A stretch of DNA of 64,000 bases from Moniliophthora roreri (Eukaryota; Basidiomycota; Agaricomycetes; Agaricales; Marasmiaceae): NCBI GenBank assembly GCA_001466705.2, contig LATX02000200.1:992001-1056000 (forward strand), read 5' to 3'. This document shows positions 44,097 to 55,805 of the stretch, one piece after another. The notes beneath the pieces were generated by a model. The model did no database searches and had not been told where the DNA came from. It saw only the letters and a list, made by a program, of their open reading frames with translations. How positions within the stretch are numbered: position 1 is the stretch's first letter; each line of letters begins with the position of its first letter. The position numbers and the translations under genes were made by a program.

Positions 44097-46573
44097 TCAG
44101 GCCTGCTCTGCCAGCATGGAAAACTCGAGAGCATCGGAATCACAATACTCAGCTTCTTGAAGGCGACGCATCTCATTAAGGCGATCTCGTAAATCGAATA
44201 GAACGTGACCTATTATTTCGCTGCCCTGAAATGCAAGTGTAGAATGTCGCTTCTAGTTCCAAGTATTAGAATGACTTCTTGACCAATGAAAGTAGATGTA
44301 ATACTCACCATCCAGACCCATAAACCGTCAAGTCTCCGATACATGTCCAGAGCGAGAGTGACCTCCAACCAGGCGATAAAATATCGTTGCAGGAACAGTG
44401 TCGTTTGCTTCACAAGGGACTCTGAGGGCCCGGTTTTTCCTTCGACGAGTAGATGGTCCAGCCAGAAGCGACATGCATACCAGACTTCCTCGGGTATGTC
44501 AGCTTCCGAGATTTCCAGAGTTACACAACTCTTTATGGGTACGTCAGACGACGAAAAGTACCGATTCAGGATCTCCAACAGAAGGATCGCCATCCTGTTA
44601 TGATGCTCCTCTTCATCTATAAGTGCCGGTCTACTAGCATATGTGGTGACAAAGTCGCGAAAAGAGATATGAATGACGTGAATTGGACTCCTGCGATCAA
44701 TTGGTACGATGAGGAGAGAGCCCAAGCGCGTAAGAACACGTTCCAATAACCTCGCATGCGACCGATGCATCGCTTGTACCGCCACCAACGATAACGGCGT
44801 CTTGGCCACCATAATCGTGCCCATGAGCAATTGATACCCCTCGACGAAGCTCGGATCACTCCAATTGCAATCATTGAGGATCTCCAGATACAGATGATCC
44901 ATTTTCTTCGTCAAGGGAAGGTCAGGGTTTGACTCCTCGAGGAGTATACGGACGAGCATGCTTTCCGGTAAAACGAGCGTACCGAGGTAGTTGATGACTG
45001 TAGAAGCCCAAATGAACAGCCCATCCGCTTTGTCGGCCAGGACGGTAGCGTTCTCTACTAGCTCATCACTGTACATTACGTCGAGATCTGGTGATGAGCC
45101 TTCTTCTGCTTTCCGTTGGATGGCAAGGTCTCGGGTAATGCTTTGTAGTCCGTGCCGAACGTACTTTATCACATCAGCTTTGTTGGTAGGGGAGTGGATA
45201 TCGATTGAAAGATGTCGAATGTGATCGAGATTACGCGATAACATCAGCGCAATGCTAGTGGGGCGGGTAGTGATGAAGAAATGAATGGGAGATGGAAGGC
45301 GTGGCACTTCATCGTGGAGTATCAGGAGTAAATCATCACTATACCCTTCGTCTAAAGCGTCTATCACAACCACCATAGGAACCCGCAAAGGATAACGTTT
45401 CAGTGGTTCAGATATCAACTTCTGGAATTGGAGTGATACGGAATGTGCCATGCAGAGTCCTGGGTCATCCTCGATAGTTGCAGCTATGACACGAGAAAGC
45501 GCACTGCTCTGGCGGGAGATGTCCCGAGCGAGGGTTGTGATGAAACCGGAAGGATTGTTTAGGGAGGAGTCCTCTCGGTTAAAGAAGAATGACGTTATGA
45601 GACTTTGTTGGTCGAAAGCACGCTGGGCAACTGAATGTGCGATGGTCGTTTTCCCACTTCCTGCTACACCCGTTAGAAGGAATATGTCAGCGGTTCTTCG
45701 GGAAGATGCGGCCCATGACATTATTTCTCCAAGTATCGCTTCTCTGGTGCCATCCAGGCAAGACCGATTTCGATTCCATGAGGCTCCTTTCACGTAAACA
45801 AGCTTCTCAAGGCTTGCATTAGTTACTGTTGAGCTGTTAGTAATGGGTATTGTGTGGAATTCGTTGACTCACGGAACCGATTCGCAAGTTTTTCGTTCGC
45901 TTGCTCGAGCAGACTATTGATGTTGTCCATACTCGTGTTCTCGAGGATTTTGACAACGTTGAGCTCGGTTGACATCATGCACCCCAACTACACGTTAAGA
46001 TTTAGAAAATGAGGTAGAGGCTGATAGGAATGACCATACTTGGAACACCTGTATCGCTTCATCCAGCCGTCGCCTCATTTCCACAATTTCCTCCGGATCC
46101 TTTGAAAATGCAAAGAACCGTCGGGTTCTGGACATCTCTTGGTAGTTTTGAACACAGATACAGATTTCCTTCACCGAGCTGCCATCGTTAAGCTATGAGG
46201 TCCAGAAAACCTGAAGAGAGATCCCAACGCACGCGCAAAGAATTTCTGTGCTCTCTCGTAGTCTCCCGTCAGAGCAGCTGGCATCAAATGTCATAGCAAT
46301 GGCGCAGGCTACGACTTCTTGTGCGTACTCCCCGAAAGTTTTCCATTCTTTTTGGTTGGACCGAAATCTCTGCAAGCCAACTTCAGAACTATTTCAAGAA
46401 ATCAGGCAGTTCAGTCGCACCTTGACCGTTTCTCCAATCTCCAGTGCGCTATTAGCAATGACTTTCAATGGTGGATAGATGTCTGCAACTGCACGGGTTG
46501 CCTTAAGTATAACCAACGCGATTTCACCCAAGTTTCGTATCTTGGACTTGAGGTTCCCATTCCGCGGCGACAT
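44097..46573 (-). CDS. NACHT NTPase (fungal NLR) with N-terminal helical cell-death-type domain
   Basis: Start MSPRNGNLKSKIRNLGEIAL at 46573; exon 1 is 46573-46421 and exon 2 starts at 46369. The N-terminus (ADIYPPLKVIANSALEIGET, KEWKTFGEYAQEVVACAIAM, RRFFAFSKDPEEIVEMRRRL, DEAIQVFQ) has the layout of the HeLo/MLKL-like four-helix domains put at the front of Agaricomycete NLRs. The NACHT core has Walker A GVAGSGKTTIA, Walker B PMVVVIDALDEGY, then HFFITTRPTS and DKADGLFIWASTVINYLG. A winged-helix-like region follows (VHISFRDFVTT), and the last exon ends EFSMLAEQA at TGA 44099-44097. No WD40, ankyrin or TPR repeats follow, so it is a short NLR. Known relatives act in self/non-self recognition and regulated cell death. 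Confidence 0.8.
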
Positions 46574-47013
46574 TTACTGCCTTCCTCCTAGCCTGGCTTG
46601 CTACGCTTTCTCGAGGAAAGAGAAAAGAAGATAGTTGTTCTTTTCAGGGAGAAATCCTGCTCTGTACACGCCTTGTCATCGGCATAATAAGTCATTAAGT
46701 GTTCAGCAAAATCGTCCGGCCACATACCCTTATCGCCTTTCTCTTTCTACCACGTCGCCTTGAAGTTCATAAGAACAATGAGAAGTCACAACCCAACAAC
46801 TGCTGCAGCTGTGAGTTACGTTGATAAAGTCGCACGTATTGAGTTCCATGTCAACAGCAGATTGAATTGATTAATTGGACAGACGGTGAAGTCTTGTGTG
46901 GGGAAAATAATTTTTGTGTGATCCTTTTACATATTTGGTTAAGGTTTAGCAGAAAAGTTCAATTTCGCCCGGATATACAGTAAACTTAAGTACAGATACG
47001 TAAGTTTGAAGTT
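46574..47013. other. Intergenic, no gene seen
   Basis: 440 bp between two minus-strand genes; AT-rich, with no frame of note. It is the likely NLR promoter. Confidence 0.45.
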
Positions 47014-49270
47014 TCAATCAACCTCCTCAGTCTGCATAGTACGCTCGTTGGTAGCACGCTCTTCGCTACCTTCGAAATCGGAGAGATGGCTATCTGAGTA
47101 TTCGGAATCGTCATCGGCATTGGAGGTTAAGCTGCTAGACGCTGGGATAACATCCACACTTCCGGGCCACGAGGTGTCCTCCCCATATCCTGAACCGACC
47201 GTGGGTACAAAAGTCATCACTATAACTTTGTTTTCGCGAAGTGCGGCTTTGTCGACTTTCCGAAGGAAGTCAACCCGTTCGCTGAAATTTTGCAACCTCT
47301 TGTCCTTTAGCAACTGTTCGAGATTCATGACACTCATCGCCTCGATGGACAAGAAAGCTGGCCTGCAGAAATCAAGGACAATAACTGCTCGGGGTATGCC
47401 TATAATCTCCCAGAAGCCACTTGTGTTTTGCTGGAAGAATCGTGTCAGTGCCCCATAAATCTGTTCCTTGTGACGACGGATAAATGTACGCCGAAGTTCA
47501 TTGTGGAAAATGGTGTCGACGTGAGCGGGATGACCTCGTTCGGCTGCCGGATTGAGATCAGTAAATACCTTTCATGTCAAGACACATACACACTTTTGCT
47601 ATCTTCGATAAGCCTTTGGCACTGCTCTTTATGAGATTCCTTCCAGCAGTTTTTGGCGCATTCGCGCGAGCAATATGTGATAGACTTGCATGCCGTGCAA
47701 CGGAAATATCGAATAACTTCTGGGTTACGGCCGAGTTGGCCCTTGACATGCATCGGGCACTATGAACCATCAGTGGACGTGCCGCCACAAGGGAGTGATT
47801 GGACATACTTTGCCATACCCACACCTGGAAGTACCTTTAGTCTTCATCCGACGATAAACTCTATGAGCATCATGTGCGATCTCCACATAACCCCGCCAAG
47901 TTTTGAATAGAGGTTGGGACTTGACTGCAAGCGCCTCTTCTAATCCTTCCCTGGTCATTTTCTCTGCCGCGTTCAAGAATCTGTGCAGAACGGACGGATA
48001 CACCAAAAACATCGCAATCCGCTCCAGTATGTTCTTAAAGCTCTCGGAAAGCATTTCTCCATGATGGCTGTTGGAAAGGTACGATCCGAATTTTTCATAA
48101 TCGTAGAACCGATTGGCTTTGAAGATGGCACTGATCAGTCCACCCTCTAGAGCATCGCAAACAGATCTAGGGCTCCGAGAAAATGTCATTCCGAGTTGTG
48201 ATGCAGCCAGTGCGGCAACGACATATGGATCCTCGAAATTAGACGACGTAGTCGATTGAATGTGACGGATAGATTTTCGGCGGCGTATGACGGTGGTGAG
48301 CAAGTCGGTAAGCTTCCTGACACCGCCATTCAAAATGAAAGGTATATAGAGTGGACTGTCTGGGTGGATGCAGGTCGTAAAAGAAAGCATAAGGCAACGC
48401 ATGCCCGCAAAGTCCATGATTTCTGACGTCGTGTGAGCCCGCTGGCATTCGCGGTGAATATGTCGAACATAGATGAGAGAAACATTATGTCCATACGTGA
48501 AAGCCGCTTCAAGCATTGCAGCCGTAAAACTTTCCGAACCGGAAATTCCATACAGTTGCACACTCCCCACCGATGAGCACCAGCTGTTCCACGTGAAATG
48601 ATATTTTTCAACAAGCATGAGCATGGCTCTGGTTGCGATGTTCGGAAACTCATGAGAGATACTCTTGAGTTGTTCTACCGCTTGTACGTTGTCCGAACAC
48701 AGTGCCGGGTACATGAACAGCAAGGGTATCATGTACGCGATGACGTCCAGAAGTTCCTGTCCGTATTGTGTAGAGGGCTCAGTCTCGGCGAGGAGAAACT
48801 TGTCGATGAAGAATAGGACCCATAAGCCGACGCATGAGGACCAGTTACTTTCGATAGAAGATGCCGTTTGAGAAGCATCGCGGTGATTCCTAGTTCGGAT
48901 TGCTAGAGGGTGTGCAGGAGTAACGTAGCACGCCAAACATCCCAGAGCCTGCAGGGCCGTGTATACTTCATCACTTGGGTTTGAAATATCGACATCGGAC
49001 GGCGGCCTGCGAAGCTGACTACGAAGAATTGTAATCGCCTTTCGCGGAGTATTGAAGCGTGTGGCAGCGTTTTCCAGGAACGTATTAACGCTTTCCACAG
49101 CAGCCCACTGCGCTATCACTGTCTGAATCATGATGACGATCAGCGAATTTTTTGGTTTGCGAGTCTCTCCTAATATACTCGATATCAAAAGACCTTCCCA
49201 CCAAATTTCAGGAGATCACTCACAAGTTTTGGAGGTGACAGGTTTAAATCAATCCAGTTCGTGACCGTTC
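47014..49270 (-). CDS. Large MYND zinc-finger protein (Agaricomycete type)
   Basis: The main exon (about 49170-47820) encodes a long helical region (LIVIMIQTVIAQWAAVESVN, ELLDVIAYMIPLLFMYPALC, LLMLSFTT-like segments, FGSYLSNSHHGEMLSESFKN). A spliced MYND finger follows: CGYGKCPMHVKGQL, YFRCTACKSITYCSRECAKN, CWKESHKEQC. The C-terminal exons read FHNELRRTFIRRHKEQIYGA and PRAVIVLDFC, and the protein ends MQTEEVD at 47014. The order of long helical N-part, MYND and short tail is common in mushroom genomes, where no role is established. An exon ending NWIDLNLSPPKL lies at 49270-49224, but no start codon could be fixed, so the 5' end is open. It does not carry domain X. Confidence 0.7.
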
Positions 49271-51344
49271 GAACGGAGGAATTGTCGCCGGGTCGTGTAG
49301 AGCAAAGGCTGTTTGACACCTGAGTTTCCTATCTCCTCAATCTGCTGTTAAAGAAAACAAACCTGTAGTATTCGTGAATTTGCTGTCAATCGTGTGACGT
49401 GGGTGGTGGTTGAAGAGAGAAAATTGAGACACAACTCGTTAGACGCGTCTGTCGATTGGTTTCATAGGTTGAGGGGCTACACGCACATTCAACTGAACCA
49501 AGGCCAGAGGTAGGCTGAAGGTATGCAAAAAAACCTCGTGATGAACGGACTCCGAATTTGGGCGCCTGTTCCTACTCGCTGCACTTCTCTTCTTTGTCGC
49601 GCATGCGTCCGTTTGGAAGGCACTGAAGAACCAGATTTGGTGAGTGATTTGAGCTATCAGGTGGGCAGAGTAGGCTGAGACTCTAGTCGGTATATTCAGG
49701 TCTAGGAGCATTCGCTGCATGAAAACTCAAAGATGAATTGGGGATGAATCAGGTTTGCAGGTATGTTACTCGATAGTCAAAGGGATACTTCTCTGGAACT
49801 GACTGCTTCTATAGCACGGTGTGTCCAACTCCATGAATGGTGACAGGGATCAAGGGACACCTGGGGACTCAGAATTGACTACGATATCGTCCAACAAGCA
49901 ATCGGCAAAGACCAGAACACAAAGAAGATGAAAGACTCAATTCATGGAAAGGACCGAAACACTGGCAGGCATCTCCTTGTCTCCGTATCATGCATTTACT
50001 ATCCAATGCATTGCGACCGACCATATCCTTTTGGCTCGTGTGGGTCATAAACGCAGGTCCCTACTATTCCAGTACAGGAACCATTCAGTACGACCATGGA
50101 GACGCTATCTGTAATAACTCTGCACCGACCCGCGTTCAAGTTAGAATCTGGACCCACCGCCGTATATTTTTACTTCAATTTGCTACTGGGAACCACCGAG
50201 GAGTTGTACGTCTTTACAGTCGTCGTATCAATAACTGAATACCTAGGGAGCTGCTGGAAGCTATTGCAAGAGTAGTCTCTTCATCCACCTATAACACCGT
50301 CGTCCAGAGCATTCACGACTTCCGCTTCATCTCCTCGGCTCCTTTCTCTTTTTGAGCGTTTATTGGTAGCATGGGTATGCTCAATGGTTTGTACGAGTCA
50401 CATATTGTTGAAAACAGATTCAATAGAGAAAGAAACTTGCGCAACATAGAGATAGGTGAAGAAGCCAACTCGAGCAAAGCTGATCTCATTGCCTCATTGG
50501 CCTCATACTTTACAGTGACGTCGTTCCCGCTACTCAAAGTAAGTGTGAACTTCGTCTAGGGCCGCAGCGCTGATGGGTCTTCGATTGAATTCAGTGATTG
50601 ATGAGAAGTTCAAACGATTCAGGCTGTAAGTAAACGTATCTCCTCCAGCTTCCTTTTGTCTATTTAATTTCGGGGAACGAAGTACGTATGTATTCCTGCT
50701 ACCGTCTCCAACAAATTTGACCGGTATCACGGATGGGAGAATCAATAATCGCTTGCATTGAAGCGCTTTTTGTCACAATGGTGCCGCACCCTCATTCCAG
50801 TCACGCTCCACGCTTCTTCACTGATAAGAACGTGTTCATACCAAGAGATGTGATGTCTCAAAAAGACCTTAGAACCACATACGCATTCCCTAAATGATAG
50901 GTACCAATATCGGCTAAGGATACAACGCGAACTAAGGGTCCAAGACGAGAAGAACGTGGCGTCATAATACGTGAATCGATACGAGGTGTAGAGCTGAGTC
51001 GAAAACTAGGTTCCGCGGCGCGCACCTCGGACGCGGTACGGGCCCGGCTTTTTTACTTCAACCTCTACCCACTCCGACAATTGAAAAACAGGACCACCGG
51101 ACCGCCGGTGGTCCACTATAGTAAATTTTCTGCCGTCCACGGTTGTTAGTATGCACGTAACCACCATTCTAGCGCTAAAATATTATCACGTTGGTCGCGT
51201 ATGTCTGCATCGGGCCCTGATTGGCTGAGCTTAAGAGAGTTACGTAAGATATCGATATTTTATAATCCTAGATCGATGAAATTCCTTTCCTCACCCCTTC
51301 CCACTTCCATCTTTTTTCCTTTTCATCTTACATCAGTTTTCAAA
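49271..51344. other. 2-kb gap with MET6 promoter; no gene seen
   Basis: The left part should hold the first exon(s) of the MYND gene. No frame above 93 codons has a motif. The right part is the MET6 promoter, with GC-rich blocks near 51015-51050, an inverted repeat at 51091-51114, TATTTTATAAT near 51254 and a CT-rich leader before the start codon. Confidence 0.45.
51091..51114. promoter_or_regulatory. Perfect inverted repeat upstream of MET6
   Basis: GGACCACCGG, a 4-nt spacer ACCG, then CCGGTGGTCC: ten paired bases each side. It contains CCGG-N4-CCGG, the kind of spaced CGG/CCG half-site bound by Zn2Cys6 dimers. It lies 231 bp upstream of the MET6 start codon. Confidence 0.6.
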
Positions 51345-53993
51345 ATGGTCGCATCCAGTGTTCTTGGTTTCCCTCGTATCGGTCAGTAACTCTGACCCTG
51401 TTGTGCGACTTCTGTTGACGTGTCGTGTCGTGTCGTGTCGTGTCGTGTCGTGTCTTGTGCAGGTGCGAACCGTGAAATCAAAAAGGTCGTTGAAGCCTAC
51501 TGGGCTGGTAAGGTCACCGCCGACGAGGTCACCAAGGTCTCTGCTGAGGTCAAGAAGACCAACTGGACCGAGCTCAAGCAGCGGGGTGTCGACTTCATCC
51601 CAAGGTATGCAAAAATTTTACTTGATGTGATCGATCAGCTGATTCCTGATCATCTCTTCCAGTGGTGACTTTTCACTCTATGACCACGTCCTTGACCACT
51701 CTGCTGCCTTCAATGCAATCCCCAAGAGATACCAGGGTCAAGGCCTCAACGCCCTCGACACCTACTTTGCCATGGCCCGTGGCCATCAGGCAAACGGTGT
51801 CGATGTCCCCGCTGGTGAGATGAAGAAGTGGTATGTATCAGATTGCCGAAAGCTATAGCTGTAGTCTGACATCATTAACAGGTTTGACTCGAACTACCAT
51901 TTTCTCGTCCCCGAGCTCGACGATGAGGTGCAGTTCAAGCTCAACTTCAACAAGCCTCTCGAAGAGTACAAGGAGGCTAAAGCCCTCGGCATTACCACTC
52001 GTCCCGTTGTCCTCGGTCCCATCACATACCTTGCTCTCAGCAAGGCATCTAAAGAGGCCAAAGAAGGCTTCCAGCCGATCTCCCTTCTTTCCAAACTTCT
52101 CCCCGTCTACAAGCAGCTCTTGACTGAGCTCAAGTCTGCTGGTGTCGAATGGGTGCAACTCGATGAGCCTATTCTTGTCACCGACTTGGGCGCTAGCTTC
52201 GAGTCTCAGTATGCTTCCGCTTACCCTGAGCTCGTCAACGTTGGCCCCAAGATCCTCCTCACCACCTTCTATGGACGCCTCGAGTCCAACGTCAACTTCC
52301 TCGCCAAGCTTCCCATTGCTGGTCTCCACGTAGACCTTGACCGTGGCCCTGAGCAGCTCGACGCCACCATCAGTGCCATCAACTCGACTTCCATCGTCTT
52401 ATCTCTCGGCGTCGTCTCAGGCCGAAGTATCTGGAAGACCGACTTTGCCGTTGCTCTCAAGTTGGTTGAGAAGGCAGTATCTGCTCTTGGCCAGGAGCGC
52501 GTCATCGTCTCTACTTCGTCTACCCTGCTCCACATCCCTGTCACCCTTGCCAACGAGCCCAAGCTCACAGAGGAGCAAAAGGATTGGTTCTCCTTCGCTC
52601 TCGAGAAGGCTTCTGAGGTTGCCACCATTGCTGCTGTTGCATCTGGCTCCCAGGATGCCAAGGTTGCTTCCGCTGTTGAAGCCAACCGCGCGTCCATTTC
52701 CAAGCGCCGTGCTTTCGAGAAGAACTCTGACGACTCCGTTCGCAAGCGTGTTGCTGCCATCAAGCCCGAGGACTACGAACGCAAGAGCCCCTTCGCTGTT
52801 CGTCGTGAGGCTCAGAAGTCCTTGAACCTTCCCAAGTTCCCTACTACCACCATAGGCTCCTTCCCTGTAAGACATTGCTCATTTCCATTCTGACCCAAGA
52901 CTCACATCAATATCGTGCAGCAAACCAAGGAGATTCGTCAAGCTCGTGCCAAGCTTGGCAAGGGCGAGCTTAGCCAAGAGCAGTACGAAGAATTCATTAA
53001 GAAGGAGATCGAGTCCGTCACCCGATTCCAGGAGAAGATTGGTCTTGATCTTTTGGTCCACGGAGAACCCGAACGTAACGACATGGTTCAATACTTCGGT
53101 GAACAGCTCCAAGGCTTTGCTTTCACCCAGAACGGTTGGGTACAGAGCTATGGTTCTCGGTATGTCTTTCGTCGATCTAGGCGGCTTACGGGTATTGACT
53201 ACATCTTGCTTAGCTACGTTCGTCCCCCCATTCTCGTTTCGGACATTGTCCGAACAGCACCTATGACCGTTCGCTGGAGTCAGTACGCTCAGAGCCTCAC
53301 CAGTAAACCCATGAAGGGTATGTTGACTGGTCCTGTTACCATCCTCAACTGGTCCTTCCCCCGTGTCGATATCTCTCGTGAGCTCCAGGCTCAGCAGCTC
53401 GCCCTCGCTCTCCGTGATGAGGTCGTTGACCTCGAGGCTGCCGGTATCAAGGCCATTCAAGTCGACGAGCCCGCTCTTCGTGAGGGTGTAAGTTGTCTTC
53501 TCTTTTCTCTCAAATATTGCAATGTTTGACATATCATTTGCAGCTTCCTCTCCGTCGCGCTGATTGGGACAACTACCTCAAGTGGGCAGGCAACACCTTC
53601 AAGCTTTCCACCGCCGGTGTCAGGGATGAGACCCAGACTCACTCTCACTTCTGCTACTCCGACTTCGACGACATCTTCCCTCAGATCCAGCGTCTTGACG
53701 CTGATGTCATCTCCATTGAGGCTTCCAAGAGTGACATGAAGCTCATCAAAACGTTCAAGCGATATGGTTACTCCAACCAGATCGGTCCAGGTGTATACGA
53801 TGTCCACTCGCCTCGTGTTCCCGCAGATACTGAGATGCAAGGCCGTCTCAAGTCGATGCTTGACATCCTCGACTCTTCTCTCCTCTATGTCAACCCAGAC
53901 TGTGGTCTCAAGACTCGTGGCTGGAAGGAGACTGAGGCATCTCTCATCAACCTTGTCCAGGCTGCACGCTGGGCACGGGAGCAATACGCTTAA
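51345..53993 (+). CDS. MET6: Cobalamin-independent methionine synthase (MetE type)
   Basis: Start [13 protein letters not shown] at 51345; exon 1 is 51345-51381, and exon 2 begins at 51463 with [17 protein letters not shown]. Two homologous barrels follow. N-terminal half: [45 protein letters not shown]-terminal half: [140 protein letters not shown] and [15 protein letters not shown]. The zinc ligands (His and Cys of HSHFC, Glu of SIEAS, Cys of PDCG) are all present. The stop is at 53991-53993. It makes methionine from homocysteine and 5-methyltetrahydrofolate in the cytosol. Codon use is C-biased, as in highly expressed genes. Confidence 0.95.
51419..51454 (+). repeat. TGTCG pentanucleotide microsatellite in MET6 intron 1
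   Basis: Six perfect TGTCG units from 51421 to 51450, then TGTCT, running up to eight bases before the 3' splice site (CAG at 51460-51462). The 81-nt intron is almost half repeat. Confidence 0.9.
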
Positions 53994-54507
53994 ATCGCTT
54001 GAACTCTGCGCTTCAACAGCGCCCGCAGACTCGTTAACTTATGGTTGGAGAGTTCTATACATAGCCCTTTACATTCTCTCTACTTTGTTGGCGTTGTAGG
54101 TAGTGGGCACGCTGAGCTTCAGGTTAGTTGTTGGGCCGTTCCGGATGTGCTAGAAGCGCGAGGTTGGACTCCATATGGGATTCGACTGACTCTATGCACG
54201 TCGCGGGGATTGATTTTCTTGGTTTTTGTTTTGGGGGGGGATTGAAAAAGTATACCGTAGTAGTTTTTGGATTTCAACATCCACTTGTATTTTGTTCGTT
54301 CACTGTAGCATGTACTCGTCCAGCATTCCGCAATACATACTGTACAACATTGCATAAAATGTGATTTTCTGTGTGCAGACGACAAGGAGAGGAAAGCAAC
54401 TACATATACGCAAATCATTAGGCTTGAAGTGGCCTAAAAAACGTCTCAGCAGAAAATTTACTGGTACCCGAGATGACGAACTTTTGCGAGGCCTACGAAT
54501 AGTCATG
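53994..54507. other. MET6 3' flank, no gene seen
   Basis: Between two convergent loci. It contains T-rich sequence and a run of eight G at 54233-54240. Frames on both strands lack motifs. Confidence 0.45.
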
Positions 54508-55062
54508 CTATACGTGTTCTGAGAGCGACCCTGACGCCCTAGCACGTCTTTGGAGTTCCTCACGACAGCGGCGTTGGGTATCGGACTCGACTTTGAACCA
54601 GTAGAGACAATGATGAGAGAGCTGGAGGAATAGATTACTAGGTGGTACGTACTTGAATCTCCTGCTCGAGAGTATCTGCGTCATTGTACCACGCGCTGAG
54701 CTCGTCCGGATTTGAGAGACTCTATACTCCAGTCTGCAGCAAAATGTGAACATCAGGATAGATATGGTAATGCGAGAACAAATACATGTACTCGATCTGC
54801 TTTATCTCAATAATTTGCATCATCTGCCCGACGAGTATCCCATTCTCAACAGCATCTTGGCAAAGCCCGTAAACCTTTTTTTCCTTGGCTTCAAGACCGG
54901 CGATAGTGACGCAAGGATACTGCGATCGGATGAGAGACCAAAACACGCTAACGATGAAAGTCGTAAAGCCGAAAAGAAAAATGTAGACCAGGATGTTGTG
55001 AGAGTCGCCCGCATCAGATCGGAGACTTGGTGAGCGGAATCTTCTGGGGAAGGAATATGCAT
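54508..55062 (-). pseudogene. Small membrane protein, frameshifted copy 2
   Basis: The minus strand from 55062 reads MHIPSPEDSAHQVSD, matching MDIPSIEDFVHQVSD of the intact gene at 40014. A 4-nt loss then shifts frame before the membrane segment. Later the other frame gives FWSLIRSQYPCVTIAGLEAK and VGQMMQIIEIKQIE, then LEYRVSQIR. A second loss of about 70 nt removes the NLGLASSMWFIYLGFHPQLA block. The end FKVESDTQRRCREELQRRA is kept but the stop is changed, adding RASGSLSEHV. It is a pseudogene in opposite orientation to the intact copy. Confidence 0.75.
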
Positions 55063-55805
55063 TGAGAAGGATTGACTGAGATCACATTCTCCCCAGGAAT
55101 GATGTTGAGGTGCCGGTCAAAAGTCATCAGTAGTCCTTGATGTTAAGGGTTTATTACCTTGATTGGATTAGGTTTTTCACGCCCTAAAGTTGAGATCCAT
55201 GGGAACAAGCTTTGTGTTCTTCTACTTTTAGAACAACATTCCTTGTAACTTCAAGACGTGCCGGAAGGAGATCCATGTTTGCTTTGTGCACTTCCGGGTA
55301 GCTTAGATGCATGGCATCGACGACATAGACAGATTCGCGCATAGCTTCTGTAGTTAGGACGGTCAGTGTATCACCCATTTGGGTACAACAACTGAATACT
55401 ACCTTTCACAGTGAACGTGGACGTATGAAGTTGCGCGCGGCCTGGATACTGCGGTTACCGTTGGCCTGCCGCCCAAATTTCGCACGACCACTCTTGACTT
55501 CCTCAGTCAATTTTCCGCTACAGCATGGAAAATCTTGCTACTCGATACTCAATACCCAGCATTCTGAATCCAGTTGACACTACCCCCCGAATCACCGCCA
55601 TGTCTTACGTTCGAAGCTCACATTGATAGGTGCGATGCTAGAAACGGTATCCAAGTCCCAATTAAGAAGTTCTTTTAAGTCTTCAGAAACATTGGGCCAG
55701 TATTGCAATAAAAAGTTACCTATTTATATGATCTCTGACCCGTCTCGACTCACACAGCTGCTCCTTTATCAACCAAGTCCCTCGAGTCCCATTTTTATCG
55801 CCTCA
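55063..55805. other. Intergenic between pseudogene and BED-X copy B, no gene seen
   Basis: The left 130 bp are the promoter-like flank of the pseudogene (AATAAACCCTTAAC motif; the block CCTCAACATCATTCC is shared with the 58-kb fragment). The last 70 bp resemble the upstream region of BED-X copy A (cacacagctgctcc / cacacagttgctcc; aagtccc). A 64-codon frame at 55184-55378 is unexplained. Confidence 0.45.

Noticed and set aside
51853..53532. Long antisense frames across MET6
   Set aside because: They are caused by the C-rich third codon positions of a highly expressed gene, and no domain is present.
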